Positions 1 to 8,491 of a stretch of DNA of 64,000 nt are shown here, in pieces; positions within the stretch are counted from its first letter, which is position 1; each line of letters opens with the position of its first letter. The stretch covers positions 1,578,501-1,642,500 of the forward strand of contig NZ_CP012418.1 of NCBI RefSeq assembly GCF_001708405.1. The letters run 5' to 3'. The notes beneath the pieces are model-generated. The model did not search any database. It was not told the DNA's origin and worked only from the letters and a program-made list of their open reading frames with translations. A program made the translations under genes and the position numbers. This stretch comes from Kangiella sediminilitoris. Its GTDB lineage: Bacteria; Pseudomonadota; Gammaproteobacteria; Enterobacterales; Kangiellaceae.

Positions 1-901
1 TACCTGTCGATAGATATTCGTATAGCTTAGAAGGCATAGCTCCAGAAAATTTCTCATCCAGCTGTGCAAATAATATATCCGTTTCGCCATAATAAGCTAT
101 GGTCTTATCCCAGGTTACCCTACCGGTAAAAGTAACATTACTGATCCCCTTACTCTTACAATATGATTCAACTCTTCCCCTATCATTACCATCGCCCACT
201 ATCATAAAGCTAACGTTAGGCAACATTTCTGCGGCATCGATAAGTACTGTAAGATTTTGTGCGATACCGATATTACCAATATATGAAACTACAATATTAT
301 TATTCTCAGCAATCTTAACTTCTTTTAACAGGGTAAACTGTTTCCTGCTGACACCATTAGGAACGACTGATATTTTACTTTTATCAACTTTAAGAATGTT
401 TCTAACATACTGATATTCAGTATTATTTGTGACTGCAACACCCTCAACCATTCTAATCTTTGTTTTTGCGATACAGCGTGCCAAAAATTTAAAAAGCCTT
501 TGTGTAAGAGCGGTATTACTTAAATAATCCCAAGTTAGATCTCTAATATCTAGATAAACGGTATTTTCCTTAACAATACCCAGCCGAAACAGTAGGAACA
601 TAGATGGAATAGTAACGACACAAGTCTTGATTTTTGACTGCTTAAATGTATTTAGTAAGCGACCAGCATCTACAAACTCTTGGTACGCTCTTTTTATAAA
701 TCCCCTGCTTTTTCTATTCCCAACAACTGGTGTGTGTTTTACATCAATCTCTTGAGATAAATCGTACGAGTCCGATGAGAACAGGGACACCTCGAAATTA
801 TGAGAGTTCATATACCCAATATATGGTGATAACCTATTTTTAATTACAGGCTCGGACTTAAGTGGATAACTTGTAATAAAAGCAATTTTTCTCTTATTCA
901 T
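1..901 (-). CDS. Glycosyltransferase family 4 (WbuB-like), 3' end outside window
   Basis: Reading from an ATG at 901 the frame is open to the left edge (300 codons seen), so the C-terminus is missing. The product starts MNKRKIAFITSYPLKSEP. It has a GT-B style glycosyltransferase layout: the C-terminal nucleotide-sugar half begins near VVSYIGNIGIAQNLTVLIDA, followed by FMIVGDGNDR and AMPSKLYEYLSTG, the usual donor-binding stretch of GT4 enzymes. Role by family: retaining transfer of a sugar to the lipid-linked repeat unit on the cytoplasmic face. The start overlaps the stop of the upstream heparinase-family gene by 8 nt (ATGAATAA), so the two are co-transcribed and probably translationally coupled. 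Donor and acceptor sugars cannot be told from sequence. Confidence 0.85.
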   Translation of the reverse strand, partial: MNKRKIAFITSYPLKSEPVIKNRLSPYIGYMNSHNFEVSLFSSDSYDLSQEIDVKHTPVVGNRKSRGFIKRAYQEFVDAGRLLNTFKQSKIKTCVVTIPSMFLLFRLGIVKENTVYLDIRDLTWDYLSNTALTQRLFKFLARCIAKTKIRMVEGVAVTNNTEYQYVRNILKVDKSKISVVPNGVSRKQFTLLKEVKIAENNNIVVSYIGNIGIAQNLTVLIDAAEMLPNVSFMIVGDGNDRGRVESYCKSKGISNVTFTGRVTWDKTIAYYGETDILFAQLDEKFSGAMPSKLYEYLSTG

Positions 902-2546
902 TTCTATCATTATCAACACTTATTTCAGTCACCAGGGTATTACCTAAAACGTTAATCAATACTGTCTTCGTTGGCACCTCTTTACCAAAGGCTGGATACC
1001 AGGCTGAATTCTCTATAGTAACTTCTCCCCCATCAATACTCATTTCAACTTTCGTACTTTCGTCAACTGATAACGATACTGAATTGTTAGTAGCCGTTAA
1101 GACTTCAATATCTGGATGAAGTTTAAATATAACAACACTTTCCAAACCACTTTCTGAGATCTTGTCGTTAATTGATACTCCATTGTCATTAACAGTGAAA
1201 AGCCTGCTGTGGGTTATGCCGTTTTTTTTCAAATTCCAGAAGCCACGGATAGCACAGTCAATAATGCTATCATTATTCTTAAGGGTCAGGTGCTCTAGAT
1301 GGGAGGCTTTAGCAAGCCGGAAGCCACCCCATACCTGTGATGAATTACAGTATTCGGGCACAAGAGTATTATGACTTATAGTAGCTCTTTGAAGCTGCCG
1401 TATGGAATCATTTCCATATTGCGAGATACCACTATTAACAAAGACCCTTTGGTCATTTACCGAAAGCTCAAAAGACAGAGACTCTGCGTGGGAGTGTCCC
1501 GGCTGATACCTTGGAGAAGCATCGCCAACATCAGCGATCAGCTTAAAGCTTGGTTTAACAACGGAAATAAAACCTGAGTTATTTAAATAGTATAAACCGC
1601 CAGGCTTATTATTTTTAAAGCTCGTTTCTAAGCCTAATAGCTTTGCATAATTCTTAATGTCTTCACTTTTAGGAGCCACGCCCAGTGTTGAATCATTAAA
1701 AAAAGCGATGTCACCGTCCGGATGTTGCATTGCATCCATCCAACTCAGTGCTTTAACTAATGTATCTTTCCATAAGTTTACATATGGATCTGGTATGATT
1801 CCCTGCGTTTTTTTTGCTAAAAAAACTAAGTCTAATAAGTCCCATAACAGGATGTTATGGTACATTGGTGAGCGCTCAAAATGGCCGCCATCGGGTAAAA
1901 ACTGCTCTGCTACCTGTTGTTCTATTATATTAAGTCCTAATTGCAGAAATTTTTCGCCAAACTTTTCACCAAAGAATATACCCACAAAAATTAATGCCTT
2001 GCCATTCGCAAACAAGTGGTTAGCAAGCAAGTGATATTCTAAATTTCTGCGTAGCAAATTTGACTGTTCATAAATTGATCTGTTCCAGTTTTCATTGTTT
2101 ATATTATGACGCCAAATGTACTTACACCAATTAACCAACCTTAGCGAGGTTGGATAGGGATCTAACGCTACCGAATTAGAATCTTGGCTGACTGTTAGTA
2201 TCCAGTTTTCTATCAAACTTGAATAAAAGGGTTCAAGCTCAGCTGATTCGTAAACATTCAGATCATCAAAATAATGTAGGTTGTAAAGCCATAAATCTGA
2301 CGCCTCAACTTTCCAGCTTTTTTCTGTATTGACATAGATAGTTTGATTTAAAAAGCTGGCATTATGCTCTAAGTCCCAGCCGGCTTTCCCCCTAACAGGA
2401 AATGATAGCTGTAGTTTCCGTCGAATTACCTCTTTGTGGCTGTAAGGTTTTATTTTTGGTGCAACCAGTCGATACTTTATTTGAAACAGAATTTGTTTCA
2501 GCTTTAAGTGTTTTAATGTGTGATAATAAAGTAAAAACCGCTTCAT
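894..2546 (-). CDS. Heparinase II/III family protein
   Basis: A 550 aa protein with the two-part build of the heparinase II/III (alginate lyase-like) superfamily. An alpha-helical toroid covers about residues 50-310 (LWLYNLHYFDDL, LDPYPTSLRLVNW, EYHLLANHLFANGKAL, GGHFERSPMYHNILLWDLL), then a beta-sandwich contains GHSHAESLSFELS near residue 350 and SHNTL. These are family motifs around the active cleft. Such lyases cleave uronate-containing polymers. Homologues also sit in polysaccharide biosynthesis clusters, where the exact job is uncertain (chain trimming, length control or release). No signal peptide is evident; the N-terminus (MKRFLLYYHTLKHLKLKQI) is basic. It lies between a propeller-like gene and a GT4 gene in one operon with sulfotransferases, which suits a heparinoid-like substrate. 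Family call firm, activity inferred. Confidence 0.85.
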   Translation of the reverse strand: MKRFLLYYHTLKHLKLKQILFQIKYRLVAPKIKPYSHKEVIRRKLQLSFPVRGKAGWDLEHNASFLNQTIYVNTEKSWKVEASDLWLYNLHYFDDLNVYESAELEPFYSSLIENWILTVSQDSNSVALDPYPTSLRLVNWCKYIWRHNINNENWNRSIYEQSNLLRRNLEYHLLANHLFANGKALIFVGIFFGEKFGEKFLQLGLNIIEQQVAEQFLPDGGHFERSPMYHNILLWDLLDLVFLAKKTQGIIPDPYVNLWKDTLVKALSWMDAMQHPDGDIAFFNDSTLGVAPKSEDIKNYAKLLGLETSFKNNKPGGLYYLNNSGFISVVKPSFKLIADVGDASPRYQPGHSHAESLSFELSVNDQRVFVNSGISQYGNDSIRQLQRATISHNTLVPEYCNSSQVWGGFRLAKASHLEHLTLKNNDSIIDCAIRGFWNLKKNGITHSRLFTVNDNGVSINDKISESGLESVVIFKLHPDIEVLTATNNSVSLSVDESTKVEMSIDGGEVTIENSAWYPAFGKEVPTKTVLINVLGNTLVTEISVDNDRNE

Positions 2547-2564
2547 AATACAATTCTGACCAGA

Positions 2565-3596
2565 TTAAGAGTGCTTCCCGAAGTACTTATACAGAGCATC
2601 CAGCGGGATGATATAGCTTCGTCCGGAGCCAGTGACACCTAGCTTATAAAAGATTAGGAACTCCCCCTCTTTCTTAATGTGGGGAAACATTAATTGGCCA
2701 TACTGGAAATACTTCATAGGGAGCATATCTTTTTTATAATTAGACAATAATACCCAAGCCCCTTCATTGAGACAGCCCCACAACTGAATATGGTCAGATG
2801 TATTAACTTCACTTGGTTCCGCCACCGTAGAGAAAAATTTATAGGATCCCAGTTTACAACCATAAAATACCGATGAAGCGACCTCAGCTAAAAGTGAAAC
2901 CGAATAGTCACTTCTTGATATGCGATATATGTGGTTTTCTTCGAGCGGAGTATCCGTCGAGTAATATATATACTGTTCATCAAAAAGTAATTGAACGGCC
3001 CTGGTTTGCTGGCCTCCACCTATTATTTTTGTTAGCTCTCCATTGGAATATTTCCATATACCTGCCTCATCACCATAGTCCCCTGTAGTAAGGTAGAGCG
3101 CCGCTGTATAAGGATCATTAAAAACACCATGGATATGTCTTATTCCTTGAAACTTATAAAGGGTATGATGCTCATCTCCATCATAGGAAAACAAACGCAT
3201 CGGCTGACGTTTTTCATTTGAAGAATAAGCGCCATATATTAATTTATTACCCTGAACAGCAACGCATAAAGGCCTTCCTTCTTGAATTTTTTCAGGACCA
3301 GAAAGAACAATACCATGCTGATTAAGTTTGTAGAGTTTTCGATTGAAAATAGCATAAAAACAACCATCGTCGGTTGCTACAAAGTGGTGCAGACCTAACC
3401 TTAGGAGCCTACTCGCCAGATGACTTCTCACTAATATTTTCACTGGAAATGAAATTTGAAATTTAGCGAATACCTTCCATGTCTGACCATTGTCATCTGA
3501 AACTTCAACTCTGTCAGCTATTCCTCGGTATAACCTTGAACCGTCGACTAAGACAACTTTGCCTTCTATAGGTGATAACAAACGGTCAAAGTCCAC
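2565..3596 (-). CDS. Beta-propeller-like protein with an Asp-box, function unknown
   Basis: 343 aa, no signal peptide, no membrane segment. I do not recognise a named family. Near residue 35 it carries SDDNGQTW, a good match to the Asp-box (S-x-D-x-G-x-T-W) of BNR/sialidase-type propeller blades. The rest is a run of short beta-rich repeats such as HHFVATDDGCFYAIFNRKLY and GIWKYSNGELTKI, consistent with a 6-7 bladed propeller. It overlaps the upstream sulfotransferase stop by 11 nt and sits 18 nt before the heparinase-family gene, so it belongs to the modification operon. Plausible roles are binding or processing of the sulfated glycan; this is inference. Similar unknown proteins accompany heparinase-like and sulfotransferase genes in polysaccharide loci, but I cannot verify that here. 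Confidence 0.75.
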   Translation of the reverse strand: MDFDRLLSPIEGKVVLVDGSRLYRGIADRVEVSDDNGQTWKVFAKFQISFPVKILVRSHLASRLLRLGLHHFVATDDGCFYAIFNRKLYKLNQHGIVLSGPEKIQEGRPLCVAVQGNKLIYGAYSSNEKRQPMRLFSYDGDEHHTLYKFQGIRHIHGVFNDPYTAALYLTTGDYGDEAGIWKYSNGELTKIIGGGQQTRAVQLLFDEQYIYYSTDTPLEENHIYRISRSDYSVSLLAEVASSVFYGCKLGSYKFFSTVAEPSEVNTSDHIQLWGCLNEGAWVLLSNYKKDMLPMKYFQYGQLMFPHIKKEGEFLIFYKLGVTGSGRSYIIPLDALYKYFGKHS

Positions 3597-4491
3597 TTCG
3601 TTTTCTCACTTTCCAAAATTTATAGCTCCTAATCACTTTGTATACCAATGATGTGGTAATACTCATTGATACAATAACAAGCGCGAGAAACTTTTCCTTT
3701 ATCGTTACGTTCGGAACTACAGAGCTATAACCATGGTTTTTTATAAACTGACGGTCATTATAGAATGAGCAGAGTGCCTCGAGAGGGGTTAGGCTGGCTA
3801 GCCATTTTGATGTATTAGATTGATTGATAGGCTTCAATGTCTCTTTTTTCCAGTTCACTTCATCTTCTTGAACTAGTTGTTTAGCGGCCTTAGTATGATC
3901 CAGCATATCAGAAGTATACTCAAGTTCTAGAAAGGTACAAATCTGCTTTATATGCTTCTCAGGCTCAGAAATTAAATCCTCATACTTAATTGAGTGTTGC
4001 CACTTCATTTTATCTGCTTTTCTTGCATCACCCAACTGAACCCGGGATGACACCAGATAGTTTAGTAGACTTCGGCCTGAAGACCAGGATGCCATTTTCT
4101 TTGATGCAATTACATCTCTCGGATCTCGATATATGTTAATAATTTTAGTGTCTGGGAAGTCTCTCTGAAGGAGCGGAACACACTCAATTAAACGAGGATC
4201 TTTATCTAATACCAATGTACCGGCATCAGTGTGGGTAAACCTTTTATAGGCTTTCAATAGCTGACTGGTAGCTTGTCTATTATCGATATTCCTTAACTCT
4301 TCCAACATCCCGGGACAACGCTGTAAGTTCTTATCATCGCCGAAGTTGACAGGATGATTACCTGCCATATAAACGAATCGTCTAAGGAAGCCTGTCTCCG
4401 GTATAGCCACAACACCAGGATGCGAGGCTATTATGCTTTGCAGTAAAGAAGTCCCAGAGCGGCCGACACCGACAACAAAAACTCTACTCAT
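3586..4491 (-). CDS. PAPS-dependent sulfotransferase (family 1/3 type)
   Basis: 301 aa from the ATG at 4491. That start is chosen because AAAGG lies 7 nt upstream and the ATG overlaps the upstream stop (ATGAGTAG); an in-frame start at 4521 would add ten unneeded residues. The N-terminus MSRVFVVGVGRSGTSLLQSI contains the 5'-phosphosulfate loop GRSGTS. YRDPRDVIASKK is the 3'-phosphate binding motif, with the conserved Arg and Ser. The family transfers sulfate from PAPS to hydroxyl or amino groups of sugars, releasing PAP. A hydrophobic stretch near the C-terminus (FLALVIVSMSITTSLVYKVI) suggests membrane attachment, fitting action on lipid-linked glycan. It is one of four sulfotransferase genes in this locus, downstream of the cysC/JUMPstart region. 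Confidence 0.88.
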   Translation of the reverse strand: MSRVFVVGVGRSGTSLLQSIIASHPGVVAIPETGFLRRFVYMAGNHPVNFGDDKNLQRCPGMLEELRNIDNRQATSQLLKAYKRFTHTDAGTLVLDKDPRLIECVPLLQRDFPDTKIINIYRDPRDVIASKKMASWSSGRSLLNYLVSSRVQLGDARKADKMKWQHSIKYEDLISEPEKHIKQICTFLELEYTSDMLDHTKAAKQLVQEDEVNWKKETLKPINQSNTSKWLASLTPLEALCSFYNDRQFIKNHGYSSVVPNVTIKEKFLALVIVSMSITTSLVYKVIRSYKFWKVRKRSGL

Positions 4492-5563
4492 GAATAAACC
4501 TTTCAAAAACCTTAAGCTCAAGACTTACCGTATTCTCTGGAGCAAAGTAAAAGTCAGACTTCACCCTATTTTTAAGCCTGTTATAAATATCCTGAATATT
4601 TATATCCTCAGGTTTGTCATTATCCATTAAGTAGACATGGGGAAACCTGGCCAGCATTTCTTTAACAACTTTTATATCAGAACTTATCAAGGGCATATTG
4701 TAAGTCGCAGCCTCACAAGCCAAGACCCCTTGAGCATCATACCGTGTTGGTAATAATGCCAGATGAAAGTTATTGAAAAAATCAGCGAGTTTATGTTGCT
4801 CAACAAGTTGAGGCGTATGGATTACGTTGTCTGGCTTATTGTAATATTTAAAAAACTGACCCTTACCATAAATATGAAACTCAACATCTGGGTTTTGTTC
4901 TGCAATTCGAACCACTAAGTCAACTGCATATTTAGATTCATCAAGCTTCCGTAAGGTGATTACTTTCACTTTACTGTCAGTGGGAGGAGGCCTATGACGC
5001 TTATCCACAAAGTCATGCCAAACAGGGTTAGGTATGCAGCTATATTTATTAGGTGATAGCATTAACCCAATATTCTTTTCATACTGTTCCTTCATCCACT
5101 CGCTGACAAAAACCAGGTGAGACCTATCTCCGGTGACCCTATGAATAAGTCTTTTGACTAGCTTTATCTTTCCCCAGTCATAAATAGTTTTTGAAAGTCT
5201 TCTTAGTCTGCTCACTTCTCGATAAAAGTATGCCTTAGGATAATCTTTTTCAGTATAGAGAACCTCATGGCCATGAAAGAAGAAAATGATTTTCTTGAAC
5301 TTTGCTTTCAGAATATAGAAATAATGATTCTTAATATTTGGAGCATGGCTTATTACAAGGTCATAGTTTGATAAATCATAACCTACGCTAGCCTTTGTAT
5401 ATACATTAATGCCTTGAAAACAGTAATCAGTATCAGCATTGAAGTTAAGCACATCCACAGTGCAGCCACGCTTTAAATACTCCCTATTCCTTGTATGAGC
5501 CCAAGCCATACGGTATACGTCCCCCTCTGAGCTATATCGCTCACACAACACTAAAATTCTCAT
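4484..5563 (-). CDS. Glycosyltransferase family 4
   Basis: 359 aa from ATG 5563 (MRILVLCERYSSEGD). A GTG at 5575 would add four residues; neither has a strong ribosome binding site, and the ATG fits the usual GT4 N-terminus. Features: an acceptor-binding N-domain ending in DRSHLVFVSEWMKEQYEKNIG, then a donor domain with IPNPVW, KVKVITLRKLDESKYAVDLV, FHIYGKGQFF and a C-terminal LPTRYDAQGVLACEAATYNMPLI segment, the place of the EX7E motif of retaining GT4 enzymes (E at GVLACEAA). Role: addition of a sugar to the growing repeat unit in the cytoplasm. It lies between two sulfotransferase genes in one transcript. Substrates unknown. Confidence 0.86.
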   Translation of the reverse strand: MRILVLCERYSSEGDVYRMAWAHTRNREYLKRGCTVDVLNFNADTDYCFQGINVYTKASVGYDLSNYDLVISHAPNIKNHYFYILKAKFKKIIFFFHGHEVLYTEKDYPKAYFYREVSRLRRLSKTIYDWGKIKLVKRLIHRVTGDRSHLVFVSEWMKEQYEKNIGLMLSPNKYSCIPNPVWHDFVDKRHRPPPTDSKVKVITLRKLDESKYAVDLVVRIAEQNPDVEFHIYGKGQFFKYYNKPDNVIHTPQLVEQHKLADFFNNFHLALLPTRYDAQGVLACEAATYNMPLISSDIKVVKEMLARFPHVYLMDNDKPEDINIQDIYNRLKNRVKSDFYFAPENTVSLELKVFERFIHE

Positions 5564-5593
5564 GCTAGAAGGCACTGCCCGGCAGAAAAAGTA

Positions 5594-6283
5594 TCATTCA
5601 TAGTCTAAATACTCATAATCATTCTGATAGATATCACGTATTATTGACTCTGAGTTCCTACTCAGCACTAGATTACCTCTGTTATCGTCTCTAGATTGAT
5701 TTATTCGCTCTAAATTAATTTGTATTCCAAGTTTTTTTAACACAAAATCAAAATCTTTATCTATAGACTCAAATTTACCTATAAAATCTACCTGGCAGAC
5801 TTCCGCGGTCTCTAAGAAATACAAGGTTTGAGGCCAAAACATCGGCGTATAAATATAATGCTTCTTGTCAGCAATGAATTCGCAGAAGTCGTCAGCAGAC
5901 ATTTTATATTGGTTAATAATATTAAAGAAAAACTCATCGGTACTTCTTTGGTTTCCGCCACCTTTGTAGTAGCGGTAAGCAGATTCAAATCTTGTTACCG
6001 GGTTTCTAACGAAAGTAAACTTAAAATATTTTTCAAACTTACTGGAATTGGCCACTTTGTACTCTCTGTAAGTAGCATGGTCTCTGGAACCATTATGTCC
6101 CAAAGCTCTTAAGATAGAGGTCCCAGCGGCCTTTGGAATATGAATAAAAATACACTTGTGTCGTGACGTATATCGCCGATATGGATACGGGTCTACTCTG
6201 TCTCGTATAAAATTCTTCCCAGCCCTTAGAAGGGACAGCTGACTCTCACTTGACTTGTTTTTAATATAATTTTTCAGGCTCAA
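5594..6283 (-). CDS. Sulfotransferase, Sulfotransfer_2 (carbohydrate) family
   Basis: 229 aa. CIFIHIPKAAGTSILRAL carries the 5'-phosphosulfate-binding motif in the form typical of Golgi-type carbohydrate 2-O/HNK sulfotransferases (HIPKxxGTS). FTFVRNPVTRFESAYRYY is the 3'-phosphate-binding segment (R-N-P, then S). TPMFWPQTLYF and the later FIGKFESIDKDFDFVLKKLG match the conserved C-terminal portion of the family. Predicted cytoplasmic; no signal peptide. It differs in family from the other three sulfotransferases of this locus, suggesting a different position on the polymer is modified. Only 9 nt separate it from the flippase upstream. Confidence 0.87.
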   Translation of the reverse strand: MSLKNYIKNKSSESQLSLLRAGKNFIRDRVDPYPYRRYTSRHKCIFIHIPKAAGTSILRALGHNGSRDHATYREYKVANSSKFEKYFKFTFVRNPVTRFESAYRYYKGGGNQRSTDEFFFNIINQYKMSADDFCEFIADKKHYIYTPMFWPQTLYFLETAEVCQVDFIGKFESIDKDFDFVLKKLGIQINLERINQSRDDNRGNLVLSRNSESIIRDIYQNDYEYLDYE

Positions 6284-6292
6284 AGTTTAACC

Positions 6293-7546
6293 CTATAATG
6301 GCAGTGTAGTGAAACCGAGCTTACGCTTGGCTATTATTAGTCCGACCAGGTTTGATACTATATTGACCGTCGCTATAAAAATCGCGGCCCCCAAACCTCC
6401 CCAATAAACCACAACAGGTATGATTAAAACTAACGTTACTGCACCTGTGCTCATCACAAGTTTCCTGACATAACGTTGATTACCCGTCATATTCAGGGAA
6501 ACAAGCACAGACCCCGTAAACACGTTAAACAGCTGCGCTATGACAAACACTTTAAGCATTAAAGCGCCGGCAATATATTCGCTTCCAAATAAAGCTAAAA
6601 CACTGTCTGACGCAAAAAACAGTATCGAAGAAGGTATTATTGCAATCAAAAACATCATTAGCGAGGATCTTTTCGCCAACGCTTTCAGCTTATTCATTTG
6701 ATCAGTGTAACTATAGCCTGCAAACTTTGGGCCTAAAAAACTGTTAAACACTATCAATATAAAGTTCACTAGCATTGCAATACGTAAACTGGTCGTAAGC
6801 AAACCCACTTCTTCACTTTCTCCCAGTGCCCCCAGCGCAATAACTACTCCCCATTGAGTAACAAAGGACGACATTTGAATCCAGCCAAAGTCTATTCTGT
6901 CGTTTATATGTATGTCGGTATCACTACCAAGGTTCTTAAAAGCCTTAAAAGCAAAAGGAACAGCTAAAATTAAGGTCAGCAATAAAAAAATAATAAGGGA
7001 TGTATTAAAAGATATCGCAGTGAATGGCCACAGAAGTATGAGCACTAATGTTGTTGCAAGCGATACTCCTCCCTGCTCCCAAAGAGGTGCTATTACATGC
7101 CGCTCTGATGCTCTATAAAATGCCGCGATTAACAGCAACAAACCATAAAAAGGAGCAACAAGTATAAAGACAGCTGATGTATATAGAGTCAGAGTACCTT
7201 GAATATAAACTAAAAAATAAATGAGAATTGGGGTCAGGACTATAGTGAGAAGAAGCCCTCTTTTTAAGACATACCTGTACAAAATTGAAAAAACAGCTGA
7301 AAGACCGTTGTAATCCTTTTGGTTATAATGATGGCCGCCTTCCCGCAAAAGCAGCTGATCTGATCCATAACGGAAAACTACTGATAGTCCCGCCAGCAAA
7401 ACCAGCAAAGTGACAAAATTTCCAACTTCAGTAAGAGTTAAATGTTGAGCCAAAACCCATTGAAGTACTACTGCTCCAGACATAGCAATTGATTTACTAA
7501 GCCCAACCGGTATAGCTTTAAAAAAAAGTGAAGAAGTTTTATTCAA
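6293..7546 (-). CDS. wzx: Polysaccharide flippase Wzx-like (first of two)
   Basis: 417 aa, about 12 hydrophobic segments through the whole length (e.g. GAVVLQWVLAQHLTLTEVGNF, LLTIVLTPILIYFLVYI, LMMFLIAIIPSSILFFASDSVLALFG). This is the MOP/MATE-type polysaccharide transporter pattern, with the typical LFGSEY...A segment near residue 310. Role: flips undecaprenyl-linked repeat units across the inner membrane. The start is TTG at 7546; no ATG is in frame upstream before a stop, and the next ATG (residue 23) would remove the start of helix 1. It is the first gene after the JUMPstart element at 7727-7762, with a leader of roughly 180 nt. A 31-codon reading frame ends over its start codon. A second flippase lies at 20471-21712. 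Confidence 0.87.
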   Translation of the reverse strand: MNKTSSLFFKAIPVGLSKSIAMSGAVVLQWVLAQHLTLTEVGNFVTLLVLLAGLSVVFRYGSDQLLLREGGHHYNQKDYNGLSAVFSILYRYVLKRGLLLTIVLTPILIYFLVYIQGTLTLYTSAVFILVAPFYGLLLLIAAFYRASERHVIAPLWEQGGVSLATTLVLILLWPFTAISFNTSLIIFLLLTLILAVPFAFKAFKNLGSDTDIHINDRIDFGWIQMSSFVTQWGVVIALGALGESEEVGLLTTSLRIAMLVNFILIVFNSFLGPKFAGYSYTDQMNKLKALAKRSSLMMFLIAIIPSSILFFASDSVLALFGSEYIAGALMLKVFVIAQLFNVFTGSVLVSLNMTGNQRYVRKLVMSTGAVTLVLIIPVVVYWGGLGAAIFIATVNIVSNLVGLIIAKRKLGFTTLPL

Positions 7547-7638
7547 ACTGTAAGATCTTCTTGACTGATAACGACATTGTTTATAAAGCGAATCATATTT
7601 GCCACTCTACCCTCTTTTGTAGTGAGCTCCCCAATCAT
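7543..7638 (-). CDS. Possible 31-codon upstream reading frame before wzx
   Basis: From ATG 7638 the frame runs 31 codons (MIGELTTKEGRVANMIRFIN...) and its TGA overlaps the TTG start of wzx (TTGA). This layout would couple translation of a weakly started gene to an upstream one. No clear ribosome binding site precedes the first ATG; the internal ATG at 7596 has only GAGTGG. It could be a chance frame; no homologue known to me. Confidence 0.22.
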   Translation of the reverse strand: MIGELTTKEGRVANMIRFINNVVISQEDLTV

Positions 7639-7876
7639 GCGTTATAACGTTTGTTATTAATTTCTATTTTTTATTCACTGTGGGCTGAGCTCAGTCCGCA
7701 TAAAACATATCTGAGCTGACAACAGGCAAGCTACCGCTCCTGGGTTTTGGCTCCCACCGTGCCGCATAGGGTTGTCGGTTATTTATACAACAAAAGTATA
7801 TAGATATCGTATCCATATAGTAAGGTATTCATATATTTTTCTATCTAAATAACTCGCTCTTCCTATGGAAGCAGTC
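7547..7876. other. 330-bp intergenic region between cysC and wzx
   Basis: Apart from the JUMPstart element at 7727-7762 and the short reading frame at 7543-7638, it contains a perfect 10-bp palindrome CTGAGCTCAG at 7685-7694 and AT-rich DNA at 7780-7860, where the promoter of the left-hand operon would lie. I could not settle on one -35/-10 pair. No terminator with a clear U-tract was seen after cysC. Confidence 0.6.
7727..7762 (-). promoter_or_regulatory. JUMPstart / ops-type element, upstream of left sulfation operon
   Basis: On the minus strand this reads GCACGGTGGGAGCC, then AAAACCCAGGAGCGGTAGC. It aligns gap-free with the JUMPstart consensus (CTTTGGGAGCTGAAACTCAAGGGCGGTAGC) and with the second copy at 31957-31992 (28 of 36 positions identical). 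The ops part here is GAGCGGTAGC, one base off the canonical GGCGGTAG. It lies about 180 nt before the TTG start of wzx. Known role: ops in the non-template strand pauses RNA polymerase and recruits RfaH, which then prevents termination in long polysaccharide operons. An rfaH gene is present at 32103-32606. Confidence 0.85.
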
Positions 7877-8473
7877 TTATTTGATGAAAGCCCCATGACG
7901 TAAGTAATTAATAACCTCTTGCGCCAAAGCTTCAATAGTCTTCCCGTCAGTTTTCAGGTGAATATCTGCCTTTTCTGGTTTCTCATAAGGCGAATCTAGA
8001 CCTGTAAAGTTTTTTATCTCGCCCGAGCGTGCCTTTTTATATAAGCCTTTGGGGTCTCGTTGCTCACAAATCTCTAGCGGTGTATCAACGAACACCTCAA
8101 TAAACTGACCTTTTTCAAATAAGTCTCGAACCTGTTGACGATCAGCTTTAAAAGGCGAAATAAAGGCAGACAAAACGATCAGTCCAGAATCAGTGAATAA
8201 CTTTGCCACTTCGCCGATTCGTCTTATATTCTCGACGCGATCCGAGTCGTTAAAAGTTAAATCTTTGTTTAGCCCATGCCGGACATTATCTCCATCAAGT
8301 AAATAGCTATGATTGCCATTTTCGTATAACAAGGTTTCAACAGCATTTGCTACAGTAGACTTCCCAGATCCTGACAAGCCAGTGAACCACAAAACACAAG
8401 GTTTTTGGTTCTTTTGTTCGCAACGATCCTTATGACTGACTAGATGTTGATGCCAAACGATATTTTCGCTCAC
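7877..8473 (-). CDS. cysC: Adenylyl-sulfate (APS) kinase
   Basis: 198 aa, full length for CysC. P-loop [15 protein letters not shown] near residue 32; then [34 protein letters not shown] and [20 protein letters not shown], all standard APS kinase motifs. It phosphorylates APS to PAPS, the sulfate donor for sulfotransferases. In a bacterium where cysDNC is embedded in a polysaccharide locus with four sulfotransferases, the PAPS is likely destined for glycan sulfation as well as, or instead of, cysteine synthesis (inference). Last gene of the cysD-cysN-permease-cysC operon; 18 nt from the permease gene. Confidence 0.96.
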   Translation of the reverse strand: MSENIVWHQHLVSHKDRCEQKNQKPCVLWFTGLSGSGKSTVANAVETLLYENGNHSYLLDGDNVRHGLNKDLTFNDSDRVENIRRIGEVAKLFTDSGLIVLSAFISPFKADRQQVRDLFEKGQFIEVFVDTPLEICEQRDPKGLYKKARSGEIKNFTGLDSPYEKPEKADIHLKTDGKTIEALAQEVINYLRHGAFIK

Positions 8474-8491
8474 ATTCGCCTCTTTTTATTT

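Noticed and set aside
1162-2034. Plus-strand reading frames inside the heparinase gene and similar opposite-strand frames elsewhere
   Set aside because: They lie wholly inside well-supported genes, lack ribosome sites and show no domain pattern.
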